Shown: positions 25,778 to 38,405 of the stretch, in pieces | How positions within the stretch are numbered: the stretch's first letter is position 1 | How the letters are laid out: each line of letters opens with the position of its first letter | Assembly (NCBI RefSeq): GCF_003576645.1 | Contig: NC_044922.1 | Coordinates: forward strand, 630,535 to 694,534 | DNA length: 64,000 bases | Direction of reading: 5' to 3' | Source of the DNA: Ipomoea triloba | Taxonomy: Eukaryota; Streptophyta; Magnoliopsida; Solanales; Convolvulaceae | Translations under genes and position numbers: made by a program | Notes under the pieces: model-generated | What the model was told of the DNA's origin: nothing | The model's database searches: none | The model's input: only the letters and a program-made list of their open reading frames with translations

Positions 25778-27392
25778 ATGGACCCAAGAATGGGAGCTGC
25801 TCCTGCACCAAATCAGGTTTTTGAGGATTTTGTGCCAAAATCTGAGCTTGTGACTGAGGCAGATGCTGACATCCTTCAGATTCATTTGCCAGGTAATGTC
25901 CTGTTTCTGTTAGCAATCGATGTCGATCAGCACCGGTGTTAATAATACTATATGGTATTATTAGTATTAGTGTAGATAATATTTGGCGTAACAAAAAATA
26001 GTATATAAAAATATTTACCTAGTACTTTTAGTACAGGTGCAGAGACCTGTGCTGATAATATTCGGTATGACAAAACATAGATTATGATTATACATGATAG
26101 TACTTGGTATAATTTTTAAAAAATATTACTTTGTAGTATATATGGTTGTACCCTGTATTTTCAGCACTGGTATCGGTAACACTGTGTGGTACTATTAGTA
26201 TTAGTGTTGTGACGTAACAAAAAATAGTATATATGATTGTACTCGATACTTTTAGCACAAGTGCAAAGACTAGGGCAAATTATTTTGTACACCTTGATCC
26301 AAAATACACCATTTACATACTGAATGTTCACAAATTACCTACTAAATGTTCACAGTTCAAATTGTAAACATTAAATATGTAAATTGACACGGGTCCATGG
26401 TATAACTATTGAGACACTAGTGTTGATAATACTCGATATAACAAAACATAGTATATAATTATATTATACTTGGTGTTGATAGTATCTAATATAATTCTTT
26501 TAAAAATTCAGAACCTAATATAATTCTTTTAATTATAGTATATATGAATATATGATTGTATCTAATACTTTCAGCACCCTGTCGTATAACAAAAAAATTG
26601 TATTTCGTATTTGTAAGATTGTATTTGGTATTATTAGCATCGGTGCAGATCACAACAAAGGAAATCCCATATATCATATGATGATTAGTTTGAAGTCATA
26701 ATAACCAGATTGAATGATCTGCAGATTTCAAGAAGGAACAGCTGAGGGTTCAAGTAACCAGATCAGGAAACCTGAAGATCAGTGGACAAAGGCCTAAATG
26801 GGGTGATAAATGGCTGAGATTTCACAAAGAATTCCCCCTTTCACCAAACTGCATCCAAAACAAGATCAGTGCAAAGTTTGAACGTGGGATCCTCTTTGTG
26901 AGGCAGCCCAAAATGATCATTGCAGAGAAACAATTGGCTGCAGAGCCTCAGAAACCGGGTGCAGATGAACAGCGAAAGGCGGGGGAAGAGCCAGCCAAGA
27001 AAACCGAAGAACAGGCGAAAGGCGGGGCAACTGAACCTTCACAGCCCCCCGAACAGAAAACCAGGGAAGAGCCAAGCAAGAAAGCAGAAGAGCAGAGAAA
27101 AGGCGAAACTACTGCTTCAGAGACGAAGGGAAAGGAGAGTGAAGTGACAGATGCTAAAACCGCCACTGAGGCAAAGAAAAGTGATGAATTCGTCGAAGAT
27201 GAGACGATAAACAATAAGGGCTTATCTGATACAAGAAATGCAGCTATGATTGAGAATTCTGGAACTAAATTGGCAACAATTCTGAGACAACCTAGGAGAA
27301 TCTTGAATGTGGCTCTGGTGGTTATGGTGGTGATTAGCATCTTCATGTATGTTAACAACATGATTAGATCTTCCTGTGAAGCTGAAGAGTGA
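25778..27392 (+). CDS. HSP20-domain, membrane-anchored protein (RTM2-like), 260 aa
   Basis: Two exons, 25778-25892 and 26725-27392, join in phase (CCA G|AT). Residues about 15-110 form an alpha-crystallin/HSP20-type domain (VFEDFVPKSELVTEADADIL, then LPGDFKKEQLRVQV, LKISGQRP, FHKEFPLSPNC and KFERGILFV). About 110 residues of highly charged, low-complexity Lys/Glu/Ala/Gln-rich linker follow. Near the C-terminus is one hydrophobic segment (ILNVALVVMVVISIFMYV). This layout matches plant inactive small-heat-shock-like proteins named after RTM2, the Arabidopsis factor restricting long-distance potyvirus movement. Most family members have no known antiviral role, so the name indicates architecture only. 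The C-terminal segment suggests tail anchoring with the HSP20 domain cytosolic. Confidence 0.85.
25893..26724. repeat. Degenerate tandem repeats in the RTM2-like intron
   Basis: The 832-bp intron is built from diverged units of roughly 90-170 bp, recurring around gtattattagtattagtgt, taacaaaaaatagtatat and tacttttagcac(a/t)gtgc. An unrelated block (about 26275-26400) with ttcacaaattacctactaaa interrupts them, possibly a small insertion. Confidence 0.6.
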
Positions 27393-28755
27393 TCATGAAA
27401 CCACTGTTATTATCTCATAAAGTGGTTGAAGTTGGGGGATATGATTGTGAATAACACAGCTTACCAGTGATTCATTTTATGTTTCTGAAATGGAATAAAA
27501 GAAAATTTGGGTTCAAACACAACACATCATTCAAGAACAACATTAGACAGTTCAAAGGTTTTTTACTCGTGTTTCTTGCCCACAAAAAGCGAAATTCCCT
27601 TGCCCTTAGGGCTCCTACAGGATAATAGAAGGGTAAATTACATTAACTCAGCTGCCCAAAGAGCCCACCACATTAGGTGTACCTCCTACATTGAGACTGT
27701 TAGTTTCCTAAAGTTATCCTTATCCCTGCAATACTCACTCGTTTTTAAAAATGAATCACTCTCTCACATAATTAAATTTGTAATTTCTTTCACTATTTTT
27801 CCTACATATCAATGTTTAGAATTGAATCAATTACAAGGCTAAGAAATTGTATAAGTAACCCTGCAAATTTAGGATTTTGAAGAGCAAACCGATTTTATAA
27901 GTGTCATTGAGATGATAATTAAAGGACTAAATGTGAAGGCCCCATAATTGGAGGATTGATAAAGCTATTTCTTTATATAATTAGGGGGATAAAAGTGTTA
28001 TTTTCCAAATTCAATTAAACCAAACTTGGTTCTACTTAAGCATACATAGTAATATTCAGATAAACTTATAAAACCAAGCCTTAATTGTGTCTTATTTAAA
28101 AACAACTTTCCTATAAGTTGCCTAGCTTTTGATTCATTCCGCACTGTGATTATGTGGCACTGCTCAATGAAGCAGTTGCGTTGTCCTACTTATTTAAAGT
28201 TTGAGAATAGGTTGAGAGCGTTACACCATGATACCGTATAATAAAAGTTAAGTTAAAAAAAAAAATCAAATAGAAAAGGCCATTTCCATTCAGAAATCCT
28301 TAAATTTCCGACCACTTTCGGTAATTGGAAATCTCGAGTTTTCTAGCCATGCCAAATCATTTGCAGCACATCATGCTCTAAATGATATAGTCTGAAATAA
28401 GTGTCACAACCTGTTATATTCAGTCAGCATCATTGGAACAAAATTTGGTACAAAAGACTTGGGGAAAGTAACATTATCCTTACATATATGCCCATGATAA
28501 ATCAAAATCAGAGCATATAAAATCACAAGGCATTTATTATGAAAAGAAAGATTCCAACAGCCCATCAGTACCATCAGAACAGCATCACAATTGAACTGAA
28601 CAAAAATTTTCAGAGGTATATTAAGTATAATTCGTTATTGAGAAAGCATTCTAACTTCTAAGCTATTCTCACGTATAAGAAAAATGAACTCACTTGGAGG
28701 GCACAGCCTTGATCAGTTTCATGTATTAAGCTTCTAAAGTGACTGACTTGTTCAC
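27393..28755. other. Intergenic, RTM2-like to methionine synthase
   Basis: Contains the 3' UTRs of two convergent genes and AT-rich DNA. No coding exon recognised. Confidence 0.6.
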
Positions 28756-31700
28756 TCATTTGTCGCTTGTGAGCTGTGCGCGAAGGACCTTAGCCGCTGC
28801 AACCATATTGCTAAGTGCAGGTTTGACTTCGGTGTACTTGCGTGTCTTGAGGCCACAGTCGGGGTTGACCCAAAGGATATTGGTATCAAAGACCGTGAGC
28901 ATCTTATTGATCTTCTCAGAAATTTCATCTGTTGATGGGATTCTGGGTGAATGGATGTCATACACACCGGGGCCGATACCTGCAGCGTATCTCACACCCT
29001 CTTGGAAAACTGAAAGAAGCTTCTGATCAGACCTGGAGTTCTCGATGCTGATCACATCAGCATCCATATCTATGATTGAATGGATGATGTCATTGAAGTT
29101 TGAGTAGCACATATGTGTGTGAATCTGCGACGATAAAGCAATTATAGCACTTAGAATGGAAACCAACAGACTGTTATCACCTTATGCAATATGCCTTCTG
29201 TCTTTTCAAAAGGATATGGACTGAAGAATTCTCTTCTTGGATTGTAAGCGATTATTACGAAAAAGGCTGGGAAATGGAGTTACAGCATACCTATCACGAG
29301 GGAAAAAGATACACTAGTCTTTTGGCAAAAAATAGTCGGGATTCTCCCTAACACTCCTAGAGAATCATCCAGAGAGCGTTCTTGAATTGTTGGACCATAA
29401 GGGTTGCATATTCATAAGAACGTGATGCTATTGTTAGCCTTTAGATGCACCCAAATTCGTTGCTAGATTTCTCGGGGGGTTGCATGTATATTATCCAATG
29501 ACATTTTGTTGTCAAAATCTCTAACTTAATTTGGAAGAACCATGTTTGTTCTTCATTTACTTCGATGATAAGTTTTCTATATATTATACCTTTCATATAT
29601 GTGAGTATAAGAATGTGAAAAGTTATTGTCCAATGCAAACTACTTCAAAGAGGATTAGAGTAACGACTGACCTGGGTAGTGTCTTGGACGCCACAGTTGG
29701 TTATCCTGAACGAATGCACAGCCCAGTCCAAGTAGAAAGCTTGCTCAGACTTTCTAAGCGGCAAACCCTCTCTCAAAGCAGCCTCATCGATTTGGATAGC
29801 ACCAATGCCAGCCTTCTCCAGATCTTCAACCTCATCCTTGATAGCCAATGCAATCTGATAACAAGTTTCAAACCTAAACAAAGAGAACCAGAAAACCTCG
29901 TTAAAATGTGTTGTCAAATGCGGTAGAGGAATGAGCAAAGCACACATCATAAAGGTCACACCTAGGTTGGTCATCTCTGACGAAGGACCAATTCAAAATG
30001 GTAACAGGGCCAGTAAGCATTCCCTTCATTGGGCGCTTAGTCATGCTCTGAGCCACTGATGACCAGAAGACAGTCATGGGTTTAGGGCGACTGACATCAC
30101 CATAGATGATAGGTGGCTTAACACAGCGGGATCCATAAGATTGAACCCATCCATTTGCAGTAAAAGCAAAGCCGGACAACTGCTCACCAAAGTATTCAAC
30201 CATATCATTTCGCTGCATTACAAGAAAATTTCCCAGTGTCAAGCGTTCTGCATCTCTGTTGTGCCCTTTGACAGAAATTATATTACACAAGCAAAGAAAT
30301 TCATCACCTCTGGCTCTCCATGCACCAAAACATCAATGTCTAGCTCTTCCTGAAGTTTCACTACTTTGTTGATTTCCTCTGTAATGGCCTTGACATATTC
30401 TTCCTCAGAGATTCTGTAATTATGACATTTGCGACATTTCAACTTCCACTCATTTAAATCATTACAGATCTGAGGGGAATAAAATTTTCGTAAGACAACT
30501 AACATGTTAGCCTTGTATTCTCTGCGGATTTTTCTGAGCTCCAATGTTTGGGGGAAAGATCCAAGGGTAGTGGTTGGAAGAAGAGGAAGATTCAGCTTTC
30601 TTTTTTGAGATTCCAACCTTGCACTCGCACCTGTAGCTCTTCGGTGGTCAGTGCCCCTCAAAGCAGCAGCCTAGGATGAGGAGACTAGTTCATTTAATGA
30701 TTTAGTAATTGGCACAGACACGACAGTAGGAAGGACAGATAAAATGCACATACAGCCTTCTGGACATCCTCATTAATCACTCTGGGAGAGTATTTTCTTG
30801 AAGCATGGGCTGCAGCATTAGCAGAGAAGAATGCCTGAAGATTGAGTACGCAGAAGTTAGAGGCAATAATCATCTGGCCATAGCATATAGAATGCACAAT
30901 AAACTCCCTCATGTATCAATAAACACCCGGTAGGGGTTGTTCAAATTTATCTTTACAGTTTTAAACACCAAGGTGAACTTTAGCAATGGAGCAGTACATC
31001 TCCCAGCAGCAAAAATTTCCTTTGAAGTGATTGCAAAAGAGAAAAGAAAAGAAGGGGGCTTTTTCCGCTTTTTGAGAAAAGAAAAGAAGGGGGAGGACAA
31101 AAAAATCGGGTCTATTTGTGTGGCTTTGAAAAGTCTTTGAATAAATCCTCCCCCGTGAATGACTTCATCTCAGGTGATTGTTAAAAATAAAATAAAATAA
31201 AATAAAATACTATACAAATAGATATCTAAAATTGAACCTAAATACCTCATTAACGTCCCTGTTGAAGAGTTCAAAAAACAGTTTCTCATTTGAATCGAAT
31301 GCATAATGTTAATTGTTATAATGAAGTACCTCGTCTTTCTGGCCTTTCAAAGCCTTTGCCAAGGCATTGACTTCAATCAATTTCTGGGCAGCAAATGCAA
31401 GCCATGACTTAATTTCTTCATCCATCCTAGTTTCATTCACTAAATCAACTGCAGTGTGGAGCAGCGAGCAGGAGGTAGAGACAACGAGCTTGTCTAGCAC
31501 CAAACAAAATTGCGCCAGTCAACTACTATTACACAGTAAAAAATAAAAAATGATATACTATCTGCAGGCTCAGCGGGTGATGGGGTCATTATAGTGAAAA
31601 AGATTTACTTGACTTGTATTCCTTTTCCATTTTTGGAAACATGCAAGCATGTAGTTACTTGATCCGGCATTCCAATGTCCTCTTTTCTTTTCTCTTCTTA

Positions 31701-34069
31701 GTTATTCCTTTTTGTTGATAAATGATCCTACTGCCCAGGATTCGAGTATTAACCAGAAGACAAGTAGAAGAGCACAACATTCAGGACTTTCTATGTATTT
31801 ACATGTGTGTTTCTCTCATCCTTTAAGTGGAAATGTTGTCTTGTTATCTATTGAATATAAATACTTAAAACTAAAGTTAGAAGAAACTACCTTTTCCCAC
31901 TATGTTTTCAAGACCTTGCAAGATACTGAGAGATGTAGCAAGGTCATTAGCCCAAATATTCCTTCCATCAACAACCCCAGCAAAAAGATATTTTCCCGAA
32001 GGAAACCTGTCCTTGATTAAATCAACGGTTTTTGATCCACGCACTAGATCAAACCCAAATGCAGTAACACCCTTCAGAGTAGTCATCATTTTGAAAGCTT
32101 CGGCAGGAACATCAGCAAAGTATGTCTCAATGAGAACATTTAAACCGGTTACAGATGACTCTAGTTGTGAGTAGGCATGAGAAAACGCTTGTAATTGGTC
32201 AGAACTAAGATCCATGACAAGGCTAGGCTCATCAAACTGAATCCAAGAGGCACCAGCCGCCTTCAATTCAGTAACAACTTCCCTGCATGAGTACATTATA
32301 AAGTACGTTTGCCAAGCATGTTAACCACAATTTAGCACATTCTACTTGATATGGTGAATATATTTATAATACAATGGAAAATATCAGATGCTCTTACTTG
32401 TAGACAGGAAGTACACTGTCAATCAGGTTTAGAAGAGAAAACGTCTTTTCAACACCCTTTGCTGGTTTAGACAACAACAGGTAGGAAACTGGACCTATGA
32501 GGACTGGGATTGTATCAACTCCAAGCTGCATCAATAAAGTAACAAAACCTTTCTAAGATTCATTGCGCATTAAAATAAAATTTTAAAAAATCTTAATCTT
32601 GTCCAGAGGTTGCAGAATGCAGATAATGCTAAGGATAACACATTTAGAGCATATTCACTGTTAGAGAGCATTGTTTAAAATCTCCAACCTTCAGCATAAA
32701 TTAACTTCAAACAGAAAAAAGATAAATCATTTTAAACTCATATCAAATTGTGAAAAAGAGTGAAAAAAACTTACAGATTTAGCCTCCTTGTATTCATTTA
32801 CAGCCTTGTGAGATGCATAAGAGAACTTAACATCTGGTCCCAACTCAGGAACAATGTAGTGGCTACACACTCCAAAGCAAAAATTATTTCAGTAATCCAC
32901 CAAACACCAACAAGCACAAGTTATCAGGTCTACATAAATGAATAGTCCACTCAACATCCACAACCAGCAGATATCATGATTTACCAACCAATAAAATCAT
33001 AGATAAAGTGCTATTACTCACTAATTGGTGTCAAACCACTTGGTCATTTCCATGGCAGGCACAGTGGAATTACCCCTGGCCATTGAAAAGTAGACATCAA
33101 ACCCAATCTCACCACCTTTCCAACCATATCTTGGGGGAACTGCACCTAGCATAGTAGTCGCATCCAATACTTGATCATAGTATGAGAATGTATTGCTTGG
33201 AATGTATTTGATACCAGCATCAACCATCTGCTTCCAAATGGACACCCTGAGATCAGCTGCAACCTTCTCCAAGTCCTCAGAACTACTCTTACCATCCCAA
33301 AAAGATTCCAAAGCAAACTTGAGCTCTCTTTTTGGTCCCATACGAGGATATCCAACCGCGTGAGACGCCATTGCCCTGATTTACCGGAAAGAAAATTTCA
33401 ATTTTAACATCGATTCATTCACACAAGCATGTAGGCCTTCTTACAAAAAAAAATATTATTATTAGCCTACTAAAAAATTGCTTATCCTACCGGTTTTACA
33501 AATGGACAAATGAACACACAAGTTACATGAATCCTATTTACCATTAAGCAATGAGCACTCCTTTCTCAAGTATCTTTCATCACATTAGTCTTTACCTCCC
33601 TGTTGGGTATACAAAGTTAAGAGCAGGCTGAACAGCACACCTATTCAATAACAGCTTTTGATGAAAGCATAAACTACCAAACAATCATTTTCTTGTCATC
33701 AACCACTTGTGTCATTAAAAGCCTAAAACCATGTTCCTAATCTGCTAATCATTACTTACCCTCCTATCATTTCAAAGGATATATTCCAACTATGTCATAT
33801 ACTCATGTTCCTATCTACGAATAAAACTTAAACATTGCTAAACAGGTTGGTGAAAATGGACAATCAAAGAATCAATTGAAACCTAAACAAAATTTCATTA
33901 ACAAACAACAATTTAAAAAATCAACTGAAACTGAAGTTAACCTGAAGCGGAATTTGAAGCGCAAGAAGGTGGCCGGGCGCGCGTTAGAGGAGTGGCGAAA
34001 CGATAGAGGAGAAGTGATAGAAAGAGAAAGAGAGGAGAGTGAAGAAAACATAACTGCGAATTTTCTCAT
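28756..34069 (-). CDS. Cobalamin-independent methionine synthase, probably plastidial (809 aa)
   Basis: Transfers methyl from 5-methyltetrahydropteroyltriglutamate to homocysteine. Coding exons: 33942-34069, 33022-33375, 32775-32862, 32398-32525, 31891-32282, 31330-31493, 30754-30834, 30504-30670, 30308-30413, 29962-30212, 29672-29873 and 28756-29124. All phases join. From [17 protein letters not shown] onwards the protein is 765 aa, the usual cytosolic length. Zinc ligands by that numbering are His647 and Cys649 (HTHMC), Glu671 and Cys733 (NPDCGLK). The upstream exon opens with [10 protein letters not shown] and stays in frame across the intron to give [14 protein letters not shown]. It encodes 43 residues rich in Ser and Arg with no acidic residue, as in plastid transit peptides; Arabidopsis plastidial MS3 has an equivalent RAMSSH junction. 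Initiation at the second ATG (33371) would give a cytosolic form. Confidence 0.93.
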
Positions 34070-34277
34070 TCATGTGGAATCTTCAGACACTGCCATGGCG
34101 GCACTTTGCTCTGTTCTCTTATTTATTTATTTTTTATTTGGTACGGAAACTGCATTTTGCATTTTTGCCCCCACAAATTTTGAACATTCAATACTAACCC
34201 CTCACCTTTCCATTTTTTTCACTTAACCCCATACACCATAACACCACTAGTGGAAAATCAACAAAAATGAAAGGATG

Positions 34278-34808
34278 TGTTGGTACTGAATGGATATGGT
34301 ACTACGGCCCATAAAGATAAAAGACACAATATATATGACGGCTCAGTTCGTATACAAAGCCTAATAGAACTACAACTCAGTACAAGATCAAGTATGAATT
34401 AAATATTATTTGTATTGAATTATTGATATAATCATTATAATATTACATTTTGACGGGATCAGGCCCTACGATTATATAAAGGGCCTCACCCCTTCATTAG
34501 TGGGAGGTCATTCTTCCTGGCCTCAGAGAAGGTTTCTAAACCTTCAAGCATTTCCTTTCTTCTCCCTGGGTTTTCTAGTCCAAAATAGTCTTGTAATGAG
34601 CCCAATTTTGTAATAGCTACGTAGAAGAAATAGTGGAGTTCGACCTGGCCCAACCTAAAAGGCTCGTGGTTCTAACATTTCCTGTTTCTACGTAAAAAGA
34701 TCTTGCCTTGTTCGTTTTTGTTACGTTACTTACGGCTTTGTACGGTAATGTTGGCACTGCCCGTGGCTATCCCATAGTTACGAAACTAACATTGGCGTCG
34801 TCCGTGGA
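34278..34808 (+). mobile_element. Solo LTR with primer-binding-site remnant (Gypsy-like)
   Basis: The sequence starts tgttggtactg and ends actaaca at 34791. It is followed at once by ttggcgtcgtccgtgga, which resembles the TTGGCGCCGTCTGTGG leader after many plant Gypsy LTRs. A TATA box (attatataaag, about 34468-34478) lies inside. No internal coding region follows, so this is a solo LTR plus a few leader bases. It sits about 200 bp upstream of the methionine synthase first exon, in divergent orientation. Confidence 0.55.
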
Positions 34809-35944
34809 GACACGACGAAAAGCCGTGTTCTCTTTCAAAAACAAAAATGAACAGGAACAAGATTTTCAAAAAACTTTAACAAGCGAACACAAACAACATC
34901 AATTTATTCGTGCTCGATTCAGTTATAGTTCTAACTTCTAATTACAACAAATCTTATTGTGTTGAGTTATATTGATACGCATGCTACTTCAATACCATAA
35001 AAATCTCTTAGTGTTTAATTTTTAAAAACAATTAAGTCAACCTTAGTTTTTTTTTTTTTTGAGTACTATTGACTCTGTTACAATAAAGTAGCTAAAACTT
35101 TAGCTTTAATTAAACAGTAGCTAAAACATTTTTTTTTATAGAAATCTCATTTTTAATTATAAAGTCAAAATATGTTCTTAAAAAAAACTTCTTTCATCAA
35201 ATTAAAATTTCAAGAATTCAACACATCATTGAAAACAATTTTAATGAAGTGATATTCTAGTGACTTTCTATGATAATATAATTAGCCTATATTTATTTAA
35301 CGGGGGATATAATTGCGTGAGGTCGTATTATCTTATTTGATAAATTTTTTAAATAAAATTGTAACATTTTTTATAGGATAACATACACACATTAAATTTT
35401 TATTAAAAAGTATTGATGTGGTAAATATGATCGCTCCCACAACTACGTAAAAATAATAAATTAAACCGTTTATATATATATATATAGAACCTTAAAAAAT
35501 CATTTGTTGTTTGGTCTAAGCTATAAAGCTAAAAAAATAGAGATAGTGGGTCAGAAGATCTCGAGTTAGATATAGATGTATACAATGTATTTCTCACATC
35601 GTGACCACCATTAGTTCATTGCTTAATTATTCCTAGCAAACTTTCTATCTTTAGAAAATATAATTTTGCACAAATTCCATCATTATTGTTTAGCCACATA
35701 AGTACATGCGTACTTTTAGGTAGATTACCTTAATAAGAAAATATCTGCCTTTGGTATGAAAATTAAAATACTTTTTCATATTCTTTCTTCCTTTTTCTAT
35801 TATTTTTACTAATTTTATTTTTCTTCAACAATTGTCCCTCGTTAAACCTTAACGTCTTATATCCTAATTATAGAACATTCATATAATACCATGCATACTA
35901 TTATTGCACACTTGATAAAATTAAAACTACTTGCTTCACCAATA

Positions 35945-35945
35945 T

Positions 35946-35985
<40 letters not shown>
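35945..35985. repeat. (AAT)n microsatellite
   Basis: About 13 trinucleotide units. The counterpart in unit 2 (40845-40980) is larger and compound. Confidence 0.9.
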
Positions 35986-35987
<2 letters not shown>

Positions 35988-36358
35988 AATATATATGTTG
36001 TGACACTATTCACAAAAGCATTTTATGTACTAAAAATATCGAGTATTAGTGTTTGTAATTGTTAAAATTTATAAGGTATAAAATTGTTCAATAAATCATG
36101 CATCGTTAACAAGTAATATAGAATCTTTATGAATTTCAAAGAAAGCATAATGTCATCAAACATTATAATCACTTACATACATATTATAATATATAATGTA
36201 AATTATGCTATAAAATTTTTATTACACCTTCAATTAGGATGTCATATTACACATCTCTTTTCTCCATCTTCCTCCAACTTAATTTGTAAGTTCAACTAAA
36301 CTCAAATACACGTACTCCCCCTCTTCCGCTCTTTTTTTTTTTTTTTTTTTTTTATAAT

Positions 36359-37210
36359 NNNNNNNNNNNNNNNNNNNNNNNNNNNNNNNNNNNNNNNNNN
36401 NNNNNNNNNNNNNNNNNNNNNNNNNNNNNNNNNNNNNNNNNNNNNNNNNNNNNNNNNNNNNNNNNNNNNNNNNNNNNNNNNNNNNNNNNNNNNNNNNNNN
36501 NNNNNNNNNNNNNNNNNNNNNNNNNNNNNNNNNNNNNNNNNNNNNNNNNNNNNNNNNNNNNNNNNNNNNNNNNNNNNNNNNNNNNNNNNNNNNNNNNNNN
36601 NNNNNNNNNNNNNNNNNNNNNNNNNNNNNNNNNNNNNNNNNNNNNNNNNNNNNNNNNNNNNNNNNNNNNNNNNNNNNNNNNNNNNNNNNNNNNNNNNNNN
36701 NNNNNNNNNNNNNNNNNNNNNNNNNNNNNNNNNNNNNNNNNNNNNNNNNNNNNNNNNNNNNNNNNNNNNNNNNNNNNNNNNNNNNNNNNNNNNNNNNNNN
36801 NNNNNNNNNNNNNNNNNNNNNNNNNNNNNNNNNNNNNNNNNNNNNNNNNNNNNNNNNNNNNNNNNNNNNNNNNNNNNNNNNNNNNNNNNNNNNNNNNNNN
36901 NNNNNNNNNNNNNNNNNNNNNNNNNNNNNNNNNNNNNNNNNNNNNNNNNNNNNNNNNNNNNNNNNNNNNNNNNNNNNNNNNNNNNNNNNNNNNNNNNNNN
37001 NNNNNNNNNNNNNNNNNNNNNNNNNNNNNNNNNNNNNNNNNNNNNNNNNNNNNNNNNNNNNNNNNNNNNNNNNNNNNNNNNNNNNNNNNNNNNNNNNNNN
37101 NNNNNNNNNNNNNNNNNNNNNNNNNNNNNNNNNNNNNNNNNNNNNNNNNNNNNNNNNNNNNNNNNNNNNNNNNNNNNNNNNNNNNNNNNNNNNNNNNNNN
37201 NNNNNNNNNN
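36359..37210. other. Assembly gap (852 N)
   Basis: All N. It is bordered by poly-T on both sides (about 36332-36354 and 37211-37232). It lies in the promoter flank of EIL copy 1, at the position where unit 2 holds a T run and a LINE remnant. Long frames reported across it are meaningless. Confidence 1.
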
Positions 37211-37865
37211 TTTTTTTTTTTTTTTTTTTTTTAATTTCAAAAAAAAAAACCCCCAAATACAATATGTATGAAAGATTAATATAGTATTACTTATTCAACA
37301 CGTGAAAGATTAAAAACTCAAATAAACGGTAATTAATAAAAGATTATTAACTATATATGATTGGTGACAAATATAGTATTACTTATTCAACAAATTTTGA
37401 ACGTTAGTAATATTATTGGAAAAATTCTAAACATTAGTAATAATTAGGAATAGATATTTGGAGGATACAGACCATAAATTTTTGCACACTTATTAGTTTA
37501 TTTCCATTTATTTACATTTTCTTTTGCTATTTATGAGAGAGTCTGAGGTAATAATCAAGCATCATCATCAGTACTACTGTAACATCCAGTTCTCTGAACC
37601 TTCTTTCTTTCATGTGTGTCCCTTTCTCTCTTTTTTTTGTGTTATTGTTTGTCTTTCAGTTTGTTCTTGGCGGGTTAGGGTTTGGGGAGTTTCTCATCAA
37701 ACCCAGAGTGTTTAAATTATTAATCTTTAAGATTTGTGGGCATATCTGTGTTGGCTTTTAATGTCAAGATTTCACCTTTTGCTTCATTGTTTTCTTTTCA
37801 ATCCAACTAGGGTTTATGTATCCTTTTGCGATTAATAAACTGAATTTTGGTTTTTTAGGTGGGAT

Positions 37866-38405
37866 ATGGGGTTTTGCGATGACTATAGCGATGATGAAAT
37901 GGACGTGGAGGAGCTGGAGAGGAGGATATGGAGGGACAAGATGAAGCTGAAACGCCTGAAGGAGATGAACAAGAGTAAGGAGGGGGATGGATCCCAGCAG
38001 GGGCAATCTCAAGAGCAGGCTAGGAGGATCTATACTTGTGGGTTTGTTCAATGCCCTCACAGAAAGCTTGGCCTAGGGTTTGAGGACAGATTTGCTAGAG
38101 ACAATCATCAATTAACTTGCCCTCACAGAAACTCTGATCGATTTGGGGTTTCAGACTTTCACATGAATGAAGTCGAGCCAGTGGTGTTTACTCAACCATT
38201 TGTGCAGCCGAAGGCTGCTACTGTTACAGTTGCTACTGGTACCTCTACTGCTGCTATTGTTATTGTTGCTGCTCCACCCGTCAATCCAAGCCCGCCTTCC
38301 TTAAATCTTTCGGGACTTGATATTCCAGAAGACGGGAAAAGGATGATCAATGATCTCGTGTCGTCGGTCTATGACACAAACATCCAGGGGAACAAAAGTA
38401 TTTAA
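37866..38405 (+). pseudogene. EIN3-like copy 1: miniature, DNA-binding domain deleted
   Basis: An open frame of 179 codons. Residues 1-54 match the EIL N-terminus from the [15 protein letters not shown] acidic/basic block to QSQEQARR. The next residue, in [13 protein letters not shown], belongs to the C-terminal half of the family. About 307 codons, the whole DNA-binding and dimer region, are missing in frame. The first residues are also shortened: MGFCDD joins directly to YSDDE, and the 5' leader exon is fused to it. The C-terminal tail is cut after DTNIQGN and runs into former 3' UTR, ending at a new TAA. The rest ([23 protein letters not shown], proline-rich region, [11 protein letters not shown]) is recognisable. 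It cannot bind DNA as EIN3 does. It is either a decaying pseudogene or a micro-protein; open reading alone cannot decide. Confidence 0.75.

Noticed and set aside
26948..27361. Antisense frame of 137 codons in the RTM2-like gene
   Set aside because: It is the complement of the low-complexity Lys/Glu linker, giving a spurious Ser/Phe-rich frame.
36279..37262. Long minus-strand open frame across the N gap
   Set aside because: It exists only because N codons are not counted as stops; there is no sequence evidence.
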